From Dallia pectoralis (taxonomy: Eukaryota > Chordata > Actinopteri > Esociformes > Umbridae): a stretch of 64,000 nucleotides of DNA. This document shows positions 1 to 11,770 of this stretch, in pieces. The DNA lies in assembly GCA_029465975.1 (NCBI GenBank), contig CM055753.1, positions 10,575,557 to 10,639,556 on the forward strand, in the 5' to 3' direction. Each line of letters begins with the position of its first letter. The first letter of the stretch is position 1. A program made the translations under genes and the position numbers. The notes under the pieces are model-generated. The model ran no database searches, was not told where the DNA came from, and saw nothing but the letters and a program-made list of their open reading frames with translations.

Positions 1-937
1 CCCCCTAGTTCTCTCACACCCCCAAATCTCTCTCTTTTCCAGTCTCTTACCCTTTTCTCTTCAAGAGACCTTCCAGTCATCACTAAAGTGCAATTTTTTT
101 CAGATTGGGAACTAGCCCTACCTCTTGTCAACCTCTGATTGATGCGCCACACCTCTGCCAACCTGGACTTCGCCAACCTGGACAACCTGGCCAACCTTAG
201 ATGTGTGTGTGTGTGTGTGTGTCTAGCCAAAGTCGAGCCAGAGGGAGCCTATCCGTTCATCCGGGGAGATCAGTCCTTACCAAACAGATTCCGATAAATG
301 CCAGATTCCCAGAGCATTAAAATATCCCATGCGCACCTGAGAGAGCTTTGGAGGTGGAGCTTGTGATCGTCAAACACACACACACACAAACACAAACACA
401 CACACGCAGTTATGTGAGACATTTGCAAGTACAGAGAGGTTCACCAAACCATCCCCAATAATACATCAGCAATACGGGATGGAGTTCGCCAACCTGGTGT
501 CTAATATGCACACCTGAATCTAAGCTAATTGAAGTCATTACATCTGGGGTTGGAGAGGAAACCCACAGGACTCTAAATCTCCAAGAACAGGTCTGGGCAG
601 CTCTGCTGTTGGTGGTCTGGACCCAAGATTTATAAATATATTACAAGAATGAAAATATGTTTTTTTAACACGCTAAACAGCAACGCCTTCATCATTTCAG
701 CCTGACAGTTCATCTCCTGCTGATTTCGCATTTAAATTAGAGGATTAGTCTAATGTCTGTCGCTTAGGAAATTGCTAAAGAGTATTCCTCATGTTACTAT
801 GGTGACAGCCAGCCAATGATATTTTGGCACAGTAATCTCCCGTCAAAACATTCCACTTTGCCGAGTGAAATGATTTTGGGGGGTGCAGATTTAAATAAAA
901 GTGGTGTTTACGTGCTGTATTAAAACAGACAGAAAAC
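1..937. other. Intergenic DNA, no gene seen
   Basis: No exon with recognisable homology or long non-repetitive ORF is visible. The stretch holds short (GT)n and (CA)n tracts near 200-222 and 375-405, and is otherwise ordinary AT-rich fish sequence. Confidence 0.5.
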
Positions 938-1160
938 AGAACCACAGACAGGCAGAAACATACAGAACCACAGACAGGCAGAAACATACAGAACCACAGA
1001 CAGGCAGAAACATACAGAACCACAGACAGGCAGAAACAAACAGAACCACAGACAGGCAGAAACATACAGAACCACAGACAGGCAGAAACAAACAGAACCA
1101 CAGACAGGCAGAAACATACAGAACCACAGACAGGCAGAAACAAACAGAACCACAGACATA
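938..1160. repeat. 26-bp minisatellite
   Basis: About eight head-to-tail copies of a 26-bp unit with core cagaaccacagacaggcaga, followed by aacata or aacaaa. The unit length is not a multiple of three and lacks stops in several frames, so it produces overlapping spurious ORFs on both strands. Confidence 0.9.
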
Positions 1161-2549
1161 CCCTTAGAGACAGACAATCAGAGAGATTACTGTTTAGATC
1201 AGATACTTTTGCTGTTCCTTCAGTGAGAAGGCACAGGTATGTTTGGAAAGAATTTGAGACGGAATGAGACAAAGGTGTTTTCACGATGACTCAGGGAGAC
1301 AATACAATGACAGGAAATAATTATTCATAACGCAGAATTGTTACAATGATAAAGAGAAACGCTACGACGAGACAAAGAGGTGTTACGATTAGAAAAAAAA
1401 TATGTCACGATTAGAAAAATATATGTCACGATTAGATAGGGAGCTATTACAACGAGACAGAGAACCGTTACAATGAGACAGATAAACGTTACGATGAGAC
1501 AGGAGATGTCACGATCAGAAAGGGCAAAATAAACATAATAATGTTACAGTTAACACATGACAAACACGCTATATTTATATCGTATATCTTACCCTTGAAG
1601 TATCGGTCTGTATGTACAGCAGAACCATGTAGCCCCAACAAGGTGAACATAAGCCTACAGTATACAACTTATACGCTCCGTTTTCTTATTACACCACAAC
1701 AATGCAATTAATAATAGTTCATATTTATGAACATTAGCGATCTCTGGAAAGTAACTATAAATCAGAACGATTCTATTGCATGACAACAATAAGATTTGGC
1801 TAATGGTTCGCTAACACAGCCGGACATCGTGCTCTTGTCCCGAAACGAGTTCACATCGTTTGCAGTTTTAACAAATAAATTATGTCCAGAAAAGAAGCAA
1901 AACCTGTATTTGACATAGGAGAGTATCTGTATCCTGGTTTAGCCACGGTCATGATTTAAGAGACCAGGACAGACTACTACAGATAACATTTCAAGTTCAA
2001 GGACAACAAATCGATGATGACAGAAAACGTCTTTATGGGACCATAAAAAGGGTAGAAAAAACAAGGTTATCATCAATCCATTAGTGGTTCTGATGCAACA
2101 ATGATATTTAACTCTGGATGGCGTAGGGGGAGGGGCCGGAACACGTGACCCTGTGCTTGTATCTTAGCTGAATAAATAACATTATATATATATATACATA
2201 TATATGTTGTGATAAACTGTGAGATGTAAGTCCTGAATCCTGATTGACTGATTGCCACAGAATATTGTCAGTGGGCACACAAACACGGACAAAAAAACAG
2301 CCATTGGTAATCTGGTAATGTTAGTGTGTGTGTAGGTGTGTGTGTGTGTGTGTCACATAGCCAGTGCAGTGGTAAAGCTTTCCTCACCATCTGGCCAAAA
2401 CGAAATAAACACACACACACACACACACAGAGGATATTGTCATCATGCACCCGGGGATTAAGGGGTTCCATATTCCCGTCCCATTTCTGGGATGTGTTGC
2501 TGTGTAAAAACGGTCTGGGCCACCATGTGAGAGGATGACAGGGGGGTGG
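1161..2549. other. Intergenic DNA with a degenerate repeat
   Basis: No gene seen. From about 1320 to 1515 there is a loose repeat of a 15-25 bp motif resembling gttacaatgagacagagaaa, with many substitutions, suggesting an old decayed minisatellite. A (TA)n-like patch sits near 2183-2205 and short GT/CA tracts at about 2323-2352 and 2409-2430. Confidence 0.45.
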
Positions 2550-2675
2550 TTTGAAGATGGAAAGGGAGAGAGAGAGGGAGGGAGAGATAGAGGGAGAGAG
2601 ATAGAGGGAGGGAGAGATGGAGGGAGGGAGGGATAGAGGGAGGGGGAGAGAGGGAGAGATGGAGGAATAGATGGA
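2550..2675. repeat. Purine-rich (GGGA/GAGA)n tract
   Basis: A nearly pure purine run of gggaga and gagagg motifs with occasional t. This is low-complexity DNA; the opposite strand gives a Ser/Pro/Leu pseudo-ORF with no homology. Confidence 0.85.
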
Positions 2676-3954
2676 CTGGGAAAGAAAGAATTGAAAAACA
2701 TGTCAGTCAAAGAGTGGGTGAAGTTCCTGACAAGATCACAAACATTGACTTCATAATTGAACGCCTACGCATGTTTGAAAGACGTTATTCCCATAATGTG
2801 TTAATAAACCTTGTTTATCTACATTAACGCATAAGTCATGTAACTTGGTTCTCTCGCTACATTTACATTTGCATCTTTCAGTTTACATTTTTAGTCCCAA
2901 AGACATAGATGCGTACCCTATTTCGAACTTCTAGGACATTAAATGAATATCAAGGCCATCAATGATGAGGTAGGATCTGAATCTACTGTAACTTTTTCAC
3001 TCATCCCTGCTGCGCCCATGCAAGACACCAGCTGATTTAACCGTAACACCGCGCAACAGCGCCCCTAGTGGTTTGTTCACAAGGTGAACATTGACGTTCT
3101 GGAGACTTGCACGACATCTAATTTCGAACGGGAACCAAGAAGGGTCTCCCTGGAAGCTCTGTGGAACGTAGAAATTACACATCTCAGCATCTCCATTGCG
3201 CCCCCGCGCTCACAAACAAGTTTCTCGTTGTCTTTCGTACATCCTGACACACACACACACATACATTCCTTCTAGAAGCAGGGGTCAGCAGTTGAGTGCT
3301 GTATTTCGTATTGTCTATTGTGGAGTGACAGTGTGTAATAATGTTCGTTTGGCAGGGAGAGAGCTGGTGTGTAGGAGTCAAGCAGGGGAAAGACTCAAGT
3401 ATATTAAAACTCAAAGGGGGCACTCGGGGTGTGTGTGTGTGTGTGTGTGTGTGTGTCTGTCTGTCTGTCTGTGTGTGTGTTCCTGGATGGAATAATGGGG
3501 CAGAGGTCAGCGCCAGAGTTCAATGGGGGTCAAGACTCAGTGGGATAAGAGACACACACACACACACACACCCACACACTTTTCTCGACCGTCTCTGATC
3601 TTAATGACTGTTTAGGCTCACTTTCAAAACCATGACGACTGAAAAGCAGATTTGTGTATTGATCGTTGTTTGCATGCGTGTGACTATAGCACTGTTGGGG
3701 TCAGGGAAAGGTCGCCGTCATGAGGAGAATCAGGTATGTGAACAGGTACAACCTTAGAGTTAAGTCCCCCCAGACAACACTTGGTCCCATTCACCCACTT
3801 TCCTGTTAGAATAACTCCAAACCCAAGAGTTGAGTGGCCGGTCTTTCAGCGGAATTGTTGAGCAGTTTATCACAGTATGGGTTGGAATATCTGTTACCGT
3901 AATTCCTTAGGGTTTAGGTTGGGGTGCCAGTTACCCTAATAGAGAACATGAATA
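2676..3954. other. Intergenic DNA with CA/GT microsatellites
   Basis: No gene seen. There is a GT tract with an internal (gtct)n interruption at about 3429-3480 and CA tracts at about 3249-3265 and 3551-3581. Confidence 0.45.
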
Positions 3955-4500
3955 AACCCACACACACACTAACACACATAAGCACTAAACCCACACACAC
4001 ACTAACACACATAAGCACTAAACCCACACACACACTAACACACATAAGCGCTAAACCCCACACACACTAACACACATAAGCACTAAACCCACACACACAC
4101 TAACACACATAAGCACTAAACCCCCACACACACTAACACACATAAGCACTAAACCCCCACACACACTAACACACATAAGCAATAAACCCACACACACACT
4201 AACACACATAAGCGCTAAACCCCCACACACACTAACACACATAAGCACTAAACCCACACACACACTAACACACATAAGCACTAAACCCCCACACACACTA
4301 ACACACATAAGCAATAAACCCCCACACACACTAACACACATAAGCACTAAACCCCCACACACACTAACACACATAAGCACTAAACCCACACACACACTAA
4401 CACACATAAGCACTAAACCCACACACACAATAACACACATAAGCACTAAACCCCCACACACACTAACACACATAAGCACTAAACACACACACACACACTA
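3955..4500. repeat. 33-bp-type CA-rich minisatellite
   Basis: About 16 tandem copies of a unit of roughly 33 bp built from (ca)4-5, then ctaacacacataagcactaa, then accc. Copies differ mainly in CA count and in c/a changes at the accc junction. The reverse strand reads through as a Cys/Val/Leu-rich pseudo-ORF at 4051-4494. Confidence 0.92.
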
Positions 4501-4930
4501 ACACACTTAAGCACTAAAACACACACCCACACACTAACACACATACTTTATCACACACACACACAACCACAAACCCACACACACACTAACACACATACTT
4601 TATCACACACACACACACCCAACCACAAACCCACACACACACACTAACACACATACTTTATCACTCACACACCCAACCACAAAACCCACACACACACTAA
4701 CACACATAATTTATCACTCACACACCCAACCACAAACCCACACACACACACTAACACACATACTTTATCACACACACACACACACCCAACCACAAACCCA
4801 CACACACACTCACACACCCAAACACAAACCCACACACACACTAACACACATACTTTATCACACACACACCCAACCACAAACCCACACACACACTAACACA
4901 CATACTTTATCACACACACAAACACAAAAA
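4501..4930. repeat. Second CA-rich minisatellite block related to the first
   Basis: The array continues in a changed form: ctaacacacatactttatca followed by (ca)n and ccaaccacaaaccc, repeated about seven times. The shared ctaacacacata core suggests the two blocks come from one ancestral array that diverged and re-expanded. Confidence 0.85.
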
Positions 4931-7044
4931 CACATACACTAACATAGAGGCACTAACGGGCACACACAGACACACACACACCTAGCCTATTGCAATATCT
5001 AGGCCCAATGTTCACACATCGATTTCTGGAATAAATAATTCAGAGGACAAGAGCCTTCATCGCGTCTGAGGCTGACACACACACAGACAGACACACACAC
5101 ACAGACCTCCTGTCTAGTCTGCCACAATCAAAAGGTAGTGTGTCCTTGAGCTTTCCAACCAAACAATACAGTTTAAAGTCAATCAAATACTCATGTATTC
5201 TGTCTAATAAATAAAATGACACATTCCTTTACATTTCTGTCATATTTTGCACCATTCACCAAGATTTCCCTAAAAGCATTTACACATGTAAGATATTATC
5301 TGCAGACAGGCTGGCTAGCGACAGAGTCTGGTGACCACACATGCCCTATGGTCAGAGGGATTTAGGCCCGTGATTGGCTAACTGGCGGTGCACCGAAAAT
5401 GGCGTTCTCCACGTGCATCCGCTAAACTGCACCTTTAAGCCGAAGACGATTTCAGGGCGATTCCCAAATGTGGCACCTTCGTGAGCTCAGTTGGACGTTC
5501 ACACCTCTCTTGTGAAATCTCTGCCAGACCAACTGCCTCCATATTCAAAAACAAGGAGTTTGTGTGCTGGACAGATCTGAGTCACCTCACTCATCGAAGA
5601 AAAGTATCGCAGGCAAGTCAACCTCTACAGGGAACTTTTCCTCTAGAAATAACAGAATGAGGACAGGATGAAAGCCATAAGAGATTACTGGATGGTCTCT
5701 GTCTAATAAATAGAAAAAGCCAGACATATGATTGCTTAAAAATCTTCATTGACTGACTGGCTGACTGACTGGCGTCTCTTTGTGCCAAATCTCTTTTCTA
5801 TATATGGGCTCCCATAATTGTGAACAGACCCGGGTATCTAGAGAATTCCACCCAATCAGCATATTCATTAGAATTCATTAATTTTCTCAATTGCCTTTTT
5901 TTTTTTACATTTGTCTCCTCTTCACTTTCTCTGCGGGTGTCAAAGATAATTCAGTCAGTGATCTGAATAACTGATTTGAGTGAAACACATGCACGCACGC
6001 GCACACACACACACACGCACGCACGTGCACACGCACACACACATGCACACACAGAAGCTGTCTTGTCAGCACCTCCTCTGTCTACATCTGATTGGACCCT
6101 ACAGATGAGATCTTTCCACACATCAGTCTAGTGTTTTATCAGACTTTTCTACTCGTTCTTCATTCAAGTGTTTGTGTCAGGTTGTCCGGTCGTCATTTGA
6201 ATTGACAACTGCCTGTCGACTGACTGTCAACTGACATACACGGTTAGATAAATAAAAATGTACGCATCAGAAAATTCTACAGAGCAGCTTCTTTATTATC
6301 ATTGGTCAACGGCGTTCGGACTGTCGCCTCAGACACGGAGTCTGTACGTTGTCTTAGAGGGAAGATTGCAAAAGTGACATTTTGCTTTTTTATACTACAT
6401 ATGACATGGAAGGAGAGAAGACAGAGTGAAGTGACATAAAACCACCATAAATATCACCTCAAAAGTGGAAAGATCGAAAAACTGGTTGATCATTATTTGA
6501 GATATTACCAAAACTGCCATCCATCCACTTTATGTTAACAGACAAACGGATCACTGGCACCGGTTCCCCCGGAGGATTTTACAGTAGAACGTCAATAAAG
6601 TGTTGAGAGAAGAATCCCAAGCGAGAGCGGTGGATGACAGGATTTGTGCATTAGACGGGTTGACAACCACAGACCGGTCCGTCTGATCACTGGCCATGTT
6701 GACGATACGTGGTTACTGCTGGTTCACTGGCCAACCGTGACAGAGAAAGATGAAGAGAGCAGGAGGAAGGCCGGGGCAAAAGATATATAAAGGGAGATGG
6801 AGGGGGGAGAGAGGGAAAGTGGCCTCCTGAGATGTCTAGTGTCTGCTGCTAAGTCAGGGATGTGAAATAAGCTGATGTCACAGCATTGGTCAAAGCGCTC
6901 AGAATCGTGTCTGCACATCCAGTCGCTTACTCTCTGGATGCACGTCAGTATTGAACGTTTGCCCCCAGGGGGAAAGGTGAGAGAGGGGGTTGTTCCACGG
7001 CATGCCAAGGAGAAAGACCCGGATCAACAAGTACACTCTCAAGG
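4931..7044. other. Intergenic DNA, no gene seen
   Basis: Unique-looking sequence with a CA/CG-rich microsatellite at about 5990-6050. No ORF in this stretch resembles a known protein, and no exon with plausible splice sites was recognised. Confidence 0.45.
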
Positions 7045-7728
7045 AAACGAACGATCATATGAGGAAATAGACAATCATATGAGGAAACAGACGATCATAT
7101 GAGGAAACAGACGATCATATGAGGAAACAGACGATCATATGAGGAAAACAGACGGTCATATGAGGAAACAGACGATCATATGAGGAAAACAGACGATCAT
7201 ATGAGGAAACAGACGATCATATGAGGAAACAGACGATCATATGAGGAAAACAGACAATCATATGAGGAAACAGACGATCATATGAGGAAACAGACGATCA
7301 TATGAAGAAAACAGACGATCATATGAGGAAACAGACGATCATATGAGGAAACAGGCGATCATATGAGGAAACAAACGATCAAATGAGGAAACAGACGATC
7401 ATATGAGGAAACAGACGATCATATGAGGAAACAGACGATCATATGAGGAAACAGACGATCATATGAGGAAACAGACGATCATATGAGGAAACAGACGATC
7501 ATATGAGGAAACAGACGATCATATGAGGAAACAGACGATCATATGAGGAAACAGACGATCATATGAGGAAACAGACGATCATATGAGGAAACAAACGATC
7601 ATATGAGGAAACAAACGATCATATGAGGAAACAGACGATCATATGAGGAAACAGACGATCATATGAGGAAACAGACGATCATATGAGGAAACAGACGATC
7701 ATATGAGGAAACAGACGATCATATTGGA
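7045..7728. repeat. 20-bp minisatellite containing CATATG palindromes
   Basis: Roughly 33 head-to-tail copies of the 20-bp unit gatcatatgaggaaacagac. Most copies are identical; a few have one extra a (21 bp) or single substitutions. Each unit carries gatc and catatg, so GATC and NdeI sites recur about every 20 bp. There are no unique spacers, so this is not a CRISPR array. Confidence 0.95.
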
Positions 7729-8299
7729 TCATATGATGACCATTTGATCTGATCACAATGGAGTATGATGCTATGAAATCATACATTTGTTAGTCTAAAC
7801 GGCTCATATTTACACTATTTGCTCTCCCTCCTTTTCTCTCTCTGTCTCCATCTTTCCGTCACTAAATTTCCCCTCGCTCTTGTTTTCTACACACGTTGCA
7901 ATAACCTCTGTCACACACACACACACACCACTGGCTGAAAGACCTAATCTGTTGTTTGTTTACACGTGGCTGGATATTGTTTATAGTCGACAGCTTCACC
8001 TTTCCAGGAAGCCAAAAGTCTCCTGCAGTGGTGGAAAAATCCCTGGCAATATTCACTGTCAGCAGGTCAAACAGGGTTTGACATTTTTTCCCCCGTTCAG
8101 TGAAACCAGTAATTTCATTAATCATTGGTCAATTTCACTGTTCACTTCCAAAACAAATGGGAAACTAGAACCAGCTGGGGTAAACATCTGAACGAAACAA
8201 GTACGTTTGTCTTGTGAAGAGTCTTCACTGCTTCAAAAACTTGGTAACCGTGACCTTCAAAGGCCTTCATTTGTTCTAATCACCTTTTACTTCAAACAC
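7729..8299. other. Intergenic DNA, no gene seen
   Basis: Sequence between two repeat blocks with one short CA tract at about 7912-7929. ORFs of 87-103 aa on both strands overlap each other and show no recognisable family. Confidence 0.4.
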
Positions 8300-8513
8300 T
8301 CCTTCTGTCACCAAACACACATTCACACCAACCAACACACACACACAGCCAGCCATACAGACACAAACACACACACACGCTTAGCCACACAAACATACAC
8401 AAGTCATTTTGTGGTTGTCCTCTGGCATACACTCAAACACACACACCCTCCCTACCCTAATTGCGATTCATACCCAAGCCTGGTCTCACACACACACACA
8501 CACAGACAGACAG

Positions 8514-8544
<31 letters not shown>

Positions 8545-8633
8545 TACTCATCGCCCTGTCAGATTGTGGGACCGTGACAGGGTAGAAAGGAGAAGAGGAG
8601 ACAGTTCTGGTAAAATAAACACACACAGACGCA

Positions 8634-8678
<45 letters not shown>

Positions 8679-9045
8679 AACTCTAATTACATAATTATTC
8701 TGGTTTCTGGCCCCTGGCATCAATCTGGGGAAACCCCTAGTATTCATCCAGTGACCAAGCAAGGGAGGGACACAAACACAAGAACACACACAAACAGACA
8801 CACACACACACACACAGAGACAAACACACAAAGAGAACACACAGAGAGACACACACACAAACAGACACACACAGAGAGACACACACACAAACAGACACAC
8901 ACACAAACAGACACACACAGAGACACACACACACAAAGAGAACACACAGAGAGACACACACACACACACACAGAGAGACACACACACACAAAGAGAGACA
9001 CACACAGAGACACACACACAAAGAGAGACACACACACAAATATAC
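8300..9045. repeat. CA-rich low-complexity region
   Basis: Interrupted (CA)n tracts with acagacag and acagagag variants. The purest tracts lie at about 8487-8540 and 8629-8674, followed by mixed cacaaacagacaca/cacagagaga at 8770-9045. Apparent ORFs of 100-160 aa here are Thr/His or Cys/Val artefacts of the dinucleotide repeat. Confidence 0.9.
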
Positions 9046-9662
9046 ATTCCATTCTTGTGAGGTCTCCGGTTCCATAACCTTGACCTTAACTTAACGTTTA
9101 GTACATTAACCTAAAAGTAACACCTAAACTTAACCTAGCCCTAATGTTAAACCACAATCCTAAACCAAACCATGTCCTAATGCTTAAACCGAATGTTAAA
9201 CCTCAAAGTAAACTAAATCCTAAACTTAACTTATCCCTAATGTTAAACAAACTCACAGTAAACATAAACGTAACCTTGCCATAACACCAACTCTGACAAA
9301 CAGACTTATTCACTCATTCACTTTACACCATTAAGGAATACAATTCTGTTTAAAACAACAGTGCTGTGTCATCAACTATGCACTTTCCCTCGACACTTTC
9401 TTTCCTCTCTTTCTATCTCTCTCTTTATGGTAAGTCTGCATGTGTTTTGTGTGTTGTGTTGTGGGGGTGCACACGTGTGGCAGTGTGTGTGTGTGTGTGT
9501 GTGTCTCTGAATTCACCTTGGCAGTGCTGTGAGCCTGATGACTCAGACAAAGAGAAAGCCACAGAGAGAAAAATGGACTGCGACTGGCAGAATGAGAGAA
9601 ACACACTGACCGGCAGAGAGACAGAGACATAAAGATAAACACACAGGCAGACACACAGTCAG

Positions 9663-9694
<32 letters not shown>

Positions 9695-9909
9695 ACATAC
9701 ACAGTCAGACACACACACAGTCAGACACACATCAAGACAGTATGACACACATCAAGACAGTATGACACACACCAAGACAGTATGACACACACACACACTC
9801 CAGTCCAGATGAGCGGGGCCCACAGCCAGGCAATTTCCCTGTGTCCCAAGCAGAGTGCTGACACAGCAGCAACAGCCTCCAGCCAGACAACATACAGATA
9901 AGAAACATG
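9046..9909. other. Intergenic DNA; degenerate aaccctaa-like stretch
   Basis: From about 9075 to 9290 the sequence is dominated by taacct/taaacc/ccctaa motifs with many variants. This looks like a degenerate short repeat rather than a true interstitial telomere array, as no run of perfect ttaggg or ccctaa is present. CA/CAGACA tracts follow at about 9640-9790. No gene seen. Confidence 0.45.
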
Positions 9910-10190
9910 GGGGGGCAGAGACAGACAGAGAGAGACACAGAGAGACAGAGAGAGACAGAGAGAGAGAGACAGAGAGAGAGAGACAGAGAGAGTGAGAGAG
10001 AGGGAGAGAGAGTGAGACAGAGAGAGAGTGAGAGAGACAGAGAGAGTGAGAGAGACAGAGAGAGAGAGTGTGAGGGAATAGGGGGTAGAGGGCTGTAGGA
10101 GTAGAAGGCTGTAGAAGTAGAGGGCTGTAGGGGTAGAGGGCTGTAGGAGTAGAGGGCTGTAGGAGTAGAGGGCTGTAGGAGTAGAGGATT
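9910..10190. repeat. (GAGACA)n tract followed by a 17-bp minisatellite
   Basis: At 9915-10075 the sequence is almost pure gagaca/gagaga/gagagt. It is followed at about 10080-10190 by six to seven copies of a 17-bp unit, gtagagggctgtaggag. Confidence 0.85.
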
Positions 10191-10419
10191 AGAGAATTAA
10201 CCAGACATGGCCGGCTGTCTCAGATGGACCAGCCCGGCGCTGAAGGTCCAGTCTTGTGCCGATCAAATGATTCATGTTCTGGTTGTTCAGCTCAGAGTGA
10301 GATTGATGCATCTTGCTACTCCCCAACCCATGTCACCCTCGTCCAATCTTTCTTCCTTACGCCCAGTATGACAAAACATTTGCCTACGCATGGGGAAAGT
10401 ACACATGTATGGAGATATG

Positions 10420-10550
10420 CACACACAAACACGCATACACAAACACGCACACACAAACATGCACACACACACACACACACAAACACACGCACATACACAC
10501 ACACAAACACGCATACACACACACGCACATACACAAACACGCGCACAACA
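10420..10550. repeat. CA-rich microsatellite with acacgca variants
   Basis: Interrupted (CA)n with aaacacgcat and cacgcaca variants, overlapping spurious Thr/His ORFs. No function is proposed. Confidence 0.85.
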
Positions 10551-11254
10551 GCACTTTGATCAGAACCAGCTTGTATCTCATCAACCCTTGTCATACTCTC
10601 ATAAAACTCCCTCTATTCAACTTGATGTTCCCTTAATTGAATTAACCGCTCGTGTTATTTGCATTTCTCTGCAGCCGAGTAAAGCACTTCGTTAGGGTCA
10701 TCTGGCTAAGTAACCCTTGTTAAGACACTCATATGCAAATGAGATATGCAAATCTATACTAAATTGAGCACTATTTAATTTGGCCTCCCGACATTCCTAA
10801 GAGTCACGGAGAACGTTATGCAAATCGTATGCAAATGCACATGACTGTCCGTGTTTCTATTGGCTTAATTACGTGTATTTGCCTATGTGGGTTGGGCTAA
10901 CTTTTGTCAAGGCAAATATTTGTTCTGCTGTTTCTAGGTGGAACTGAGAGCATGTGGTGGGAACATGTGGTTTCAGGTGGGACAGAGTTCAGACGAGATC
11001 GCAGCGCTGGCAGTCCTGGCAACGAGACTGGGACATAAAACGGGGTCAGTGTGACTAGGGAAAAACCGAGGAGGAAAAAGTCGAAATTTAACAGGATACG
11101 CATGCAGAAAAAAGAAAGTGTTTGTGAGTGAACGAATGGGGACCTGGAAGCGCGTCATGACAACAGAACCGATCCATGTAGAGTCCTGATGTCACTGTAT
11201 GGGCGACCTGTAAGAGACAGTGGCCTCAAGTCCCCGCCCCCTAATCCATAATGA
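10551..11254. other. Intergenic DNA, no gene seen
   Basis: AT-rich sequence containing several atgcaaat octamer-like words between about 10730 and 10840 (for example atatgcaaatg). The clustering may be chance or a short decayed repeat. No exon recognised. Confidence 0.4.
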
Positions 11255-11336
11255 TTGGTCTAAACTGTGCATTGATTGGTCTAAACTGTGCATTGATTGG
11301 TCTAAACAGTGCATTGATTGGTCTAAACCGTGCATT
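11255..11336. repeat. Short 21-bp tandem repeat
   Basis: Four copies of a unit reading tgattggtctaaactgtgca plus t. Each copy contains attgg, the reverse complement of a CCAAT box; no promoter is claimed from this alone. Confidence 0.85.
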
Positions 11337-11394
11337 GGGCCATCAGGGGCTCCTTGCACATTAAGCTAACTTTAATACAATCTGCATGTTTTGC

Positions 11395-11770
11395 TCCCTA
11401 GTTCCCCGTCCGAACTGGACCTTGGGACACTGGAAGAAGGTCGTCTGATCCGATGAGTCCCGTTGTCATTAACATCACGTGGACGACCGTGCCGTTTGCC
11501 CGAGGGGAAGTGATGTCACCAGGACGCACTGATGTGAGACAACAAGCCGGGGGAGGGCGTGTGATGTTCTGGGCAGTGTTCTGCTGGAGGACCCCGGGTC
11601 CGGTATCCACGTGGACGTTAATTTGACACGTGCCACCTGCCTAAACATAGATCCACCACCAGACACCCCGTCATTGCATTTATAGTAGCTGGTGGTCTCC
11701 TTCCGCAGGGAGAGGACCAACAGCATATCAGGCTGGTGGTCATATTGTTTCGACTCATCAGTGTATAATG
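11395..11770 (+). mobile_element. Decayed Tc1/mariner-like transposon, 3' part
   Basis: The stretch resembles the C-terminal half of a Tc1-like transposase as known from many fish. Visible landmarks are the tggaagaaggt..ctgatccgatgag (WKKV..SDES) region, the catcacgtggac motif, a tgatgttctgggc stretch, a ccacgtggacgtt motif, and the 3' terminal tggtcatattgtttc..catcagtgtata. In-frame stops break the reading frame several times, so no active enzyme is encoded. The 5' half of the element is missing here. Family assignment is from memory; a search against fish repeat libraries would settle it. Confidence 0.72.

Noticed and set aside
4051..4889. Cys/Val-rich minus-strand ORFs suggesting a cysteine-rich secreted protein
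   Set aside because: CA-repeat minisatellite read in reverse; there are no cysteine spacing patterns beyond the repeat period.
7045..7728. Regular 20-bp repeats that might be taken for a CRISPR array
   Set aside because: The repeats are head-to-tail with no unique spacers and there are no cas genes; the context is a vertebrate genome.
9075..9290. Possible interstitial telomere sequence
   Set aside because: Only scattered ccctaa/taacc words with many interruptions; no run of perfect hexamers.
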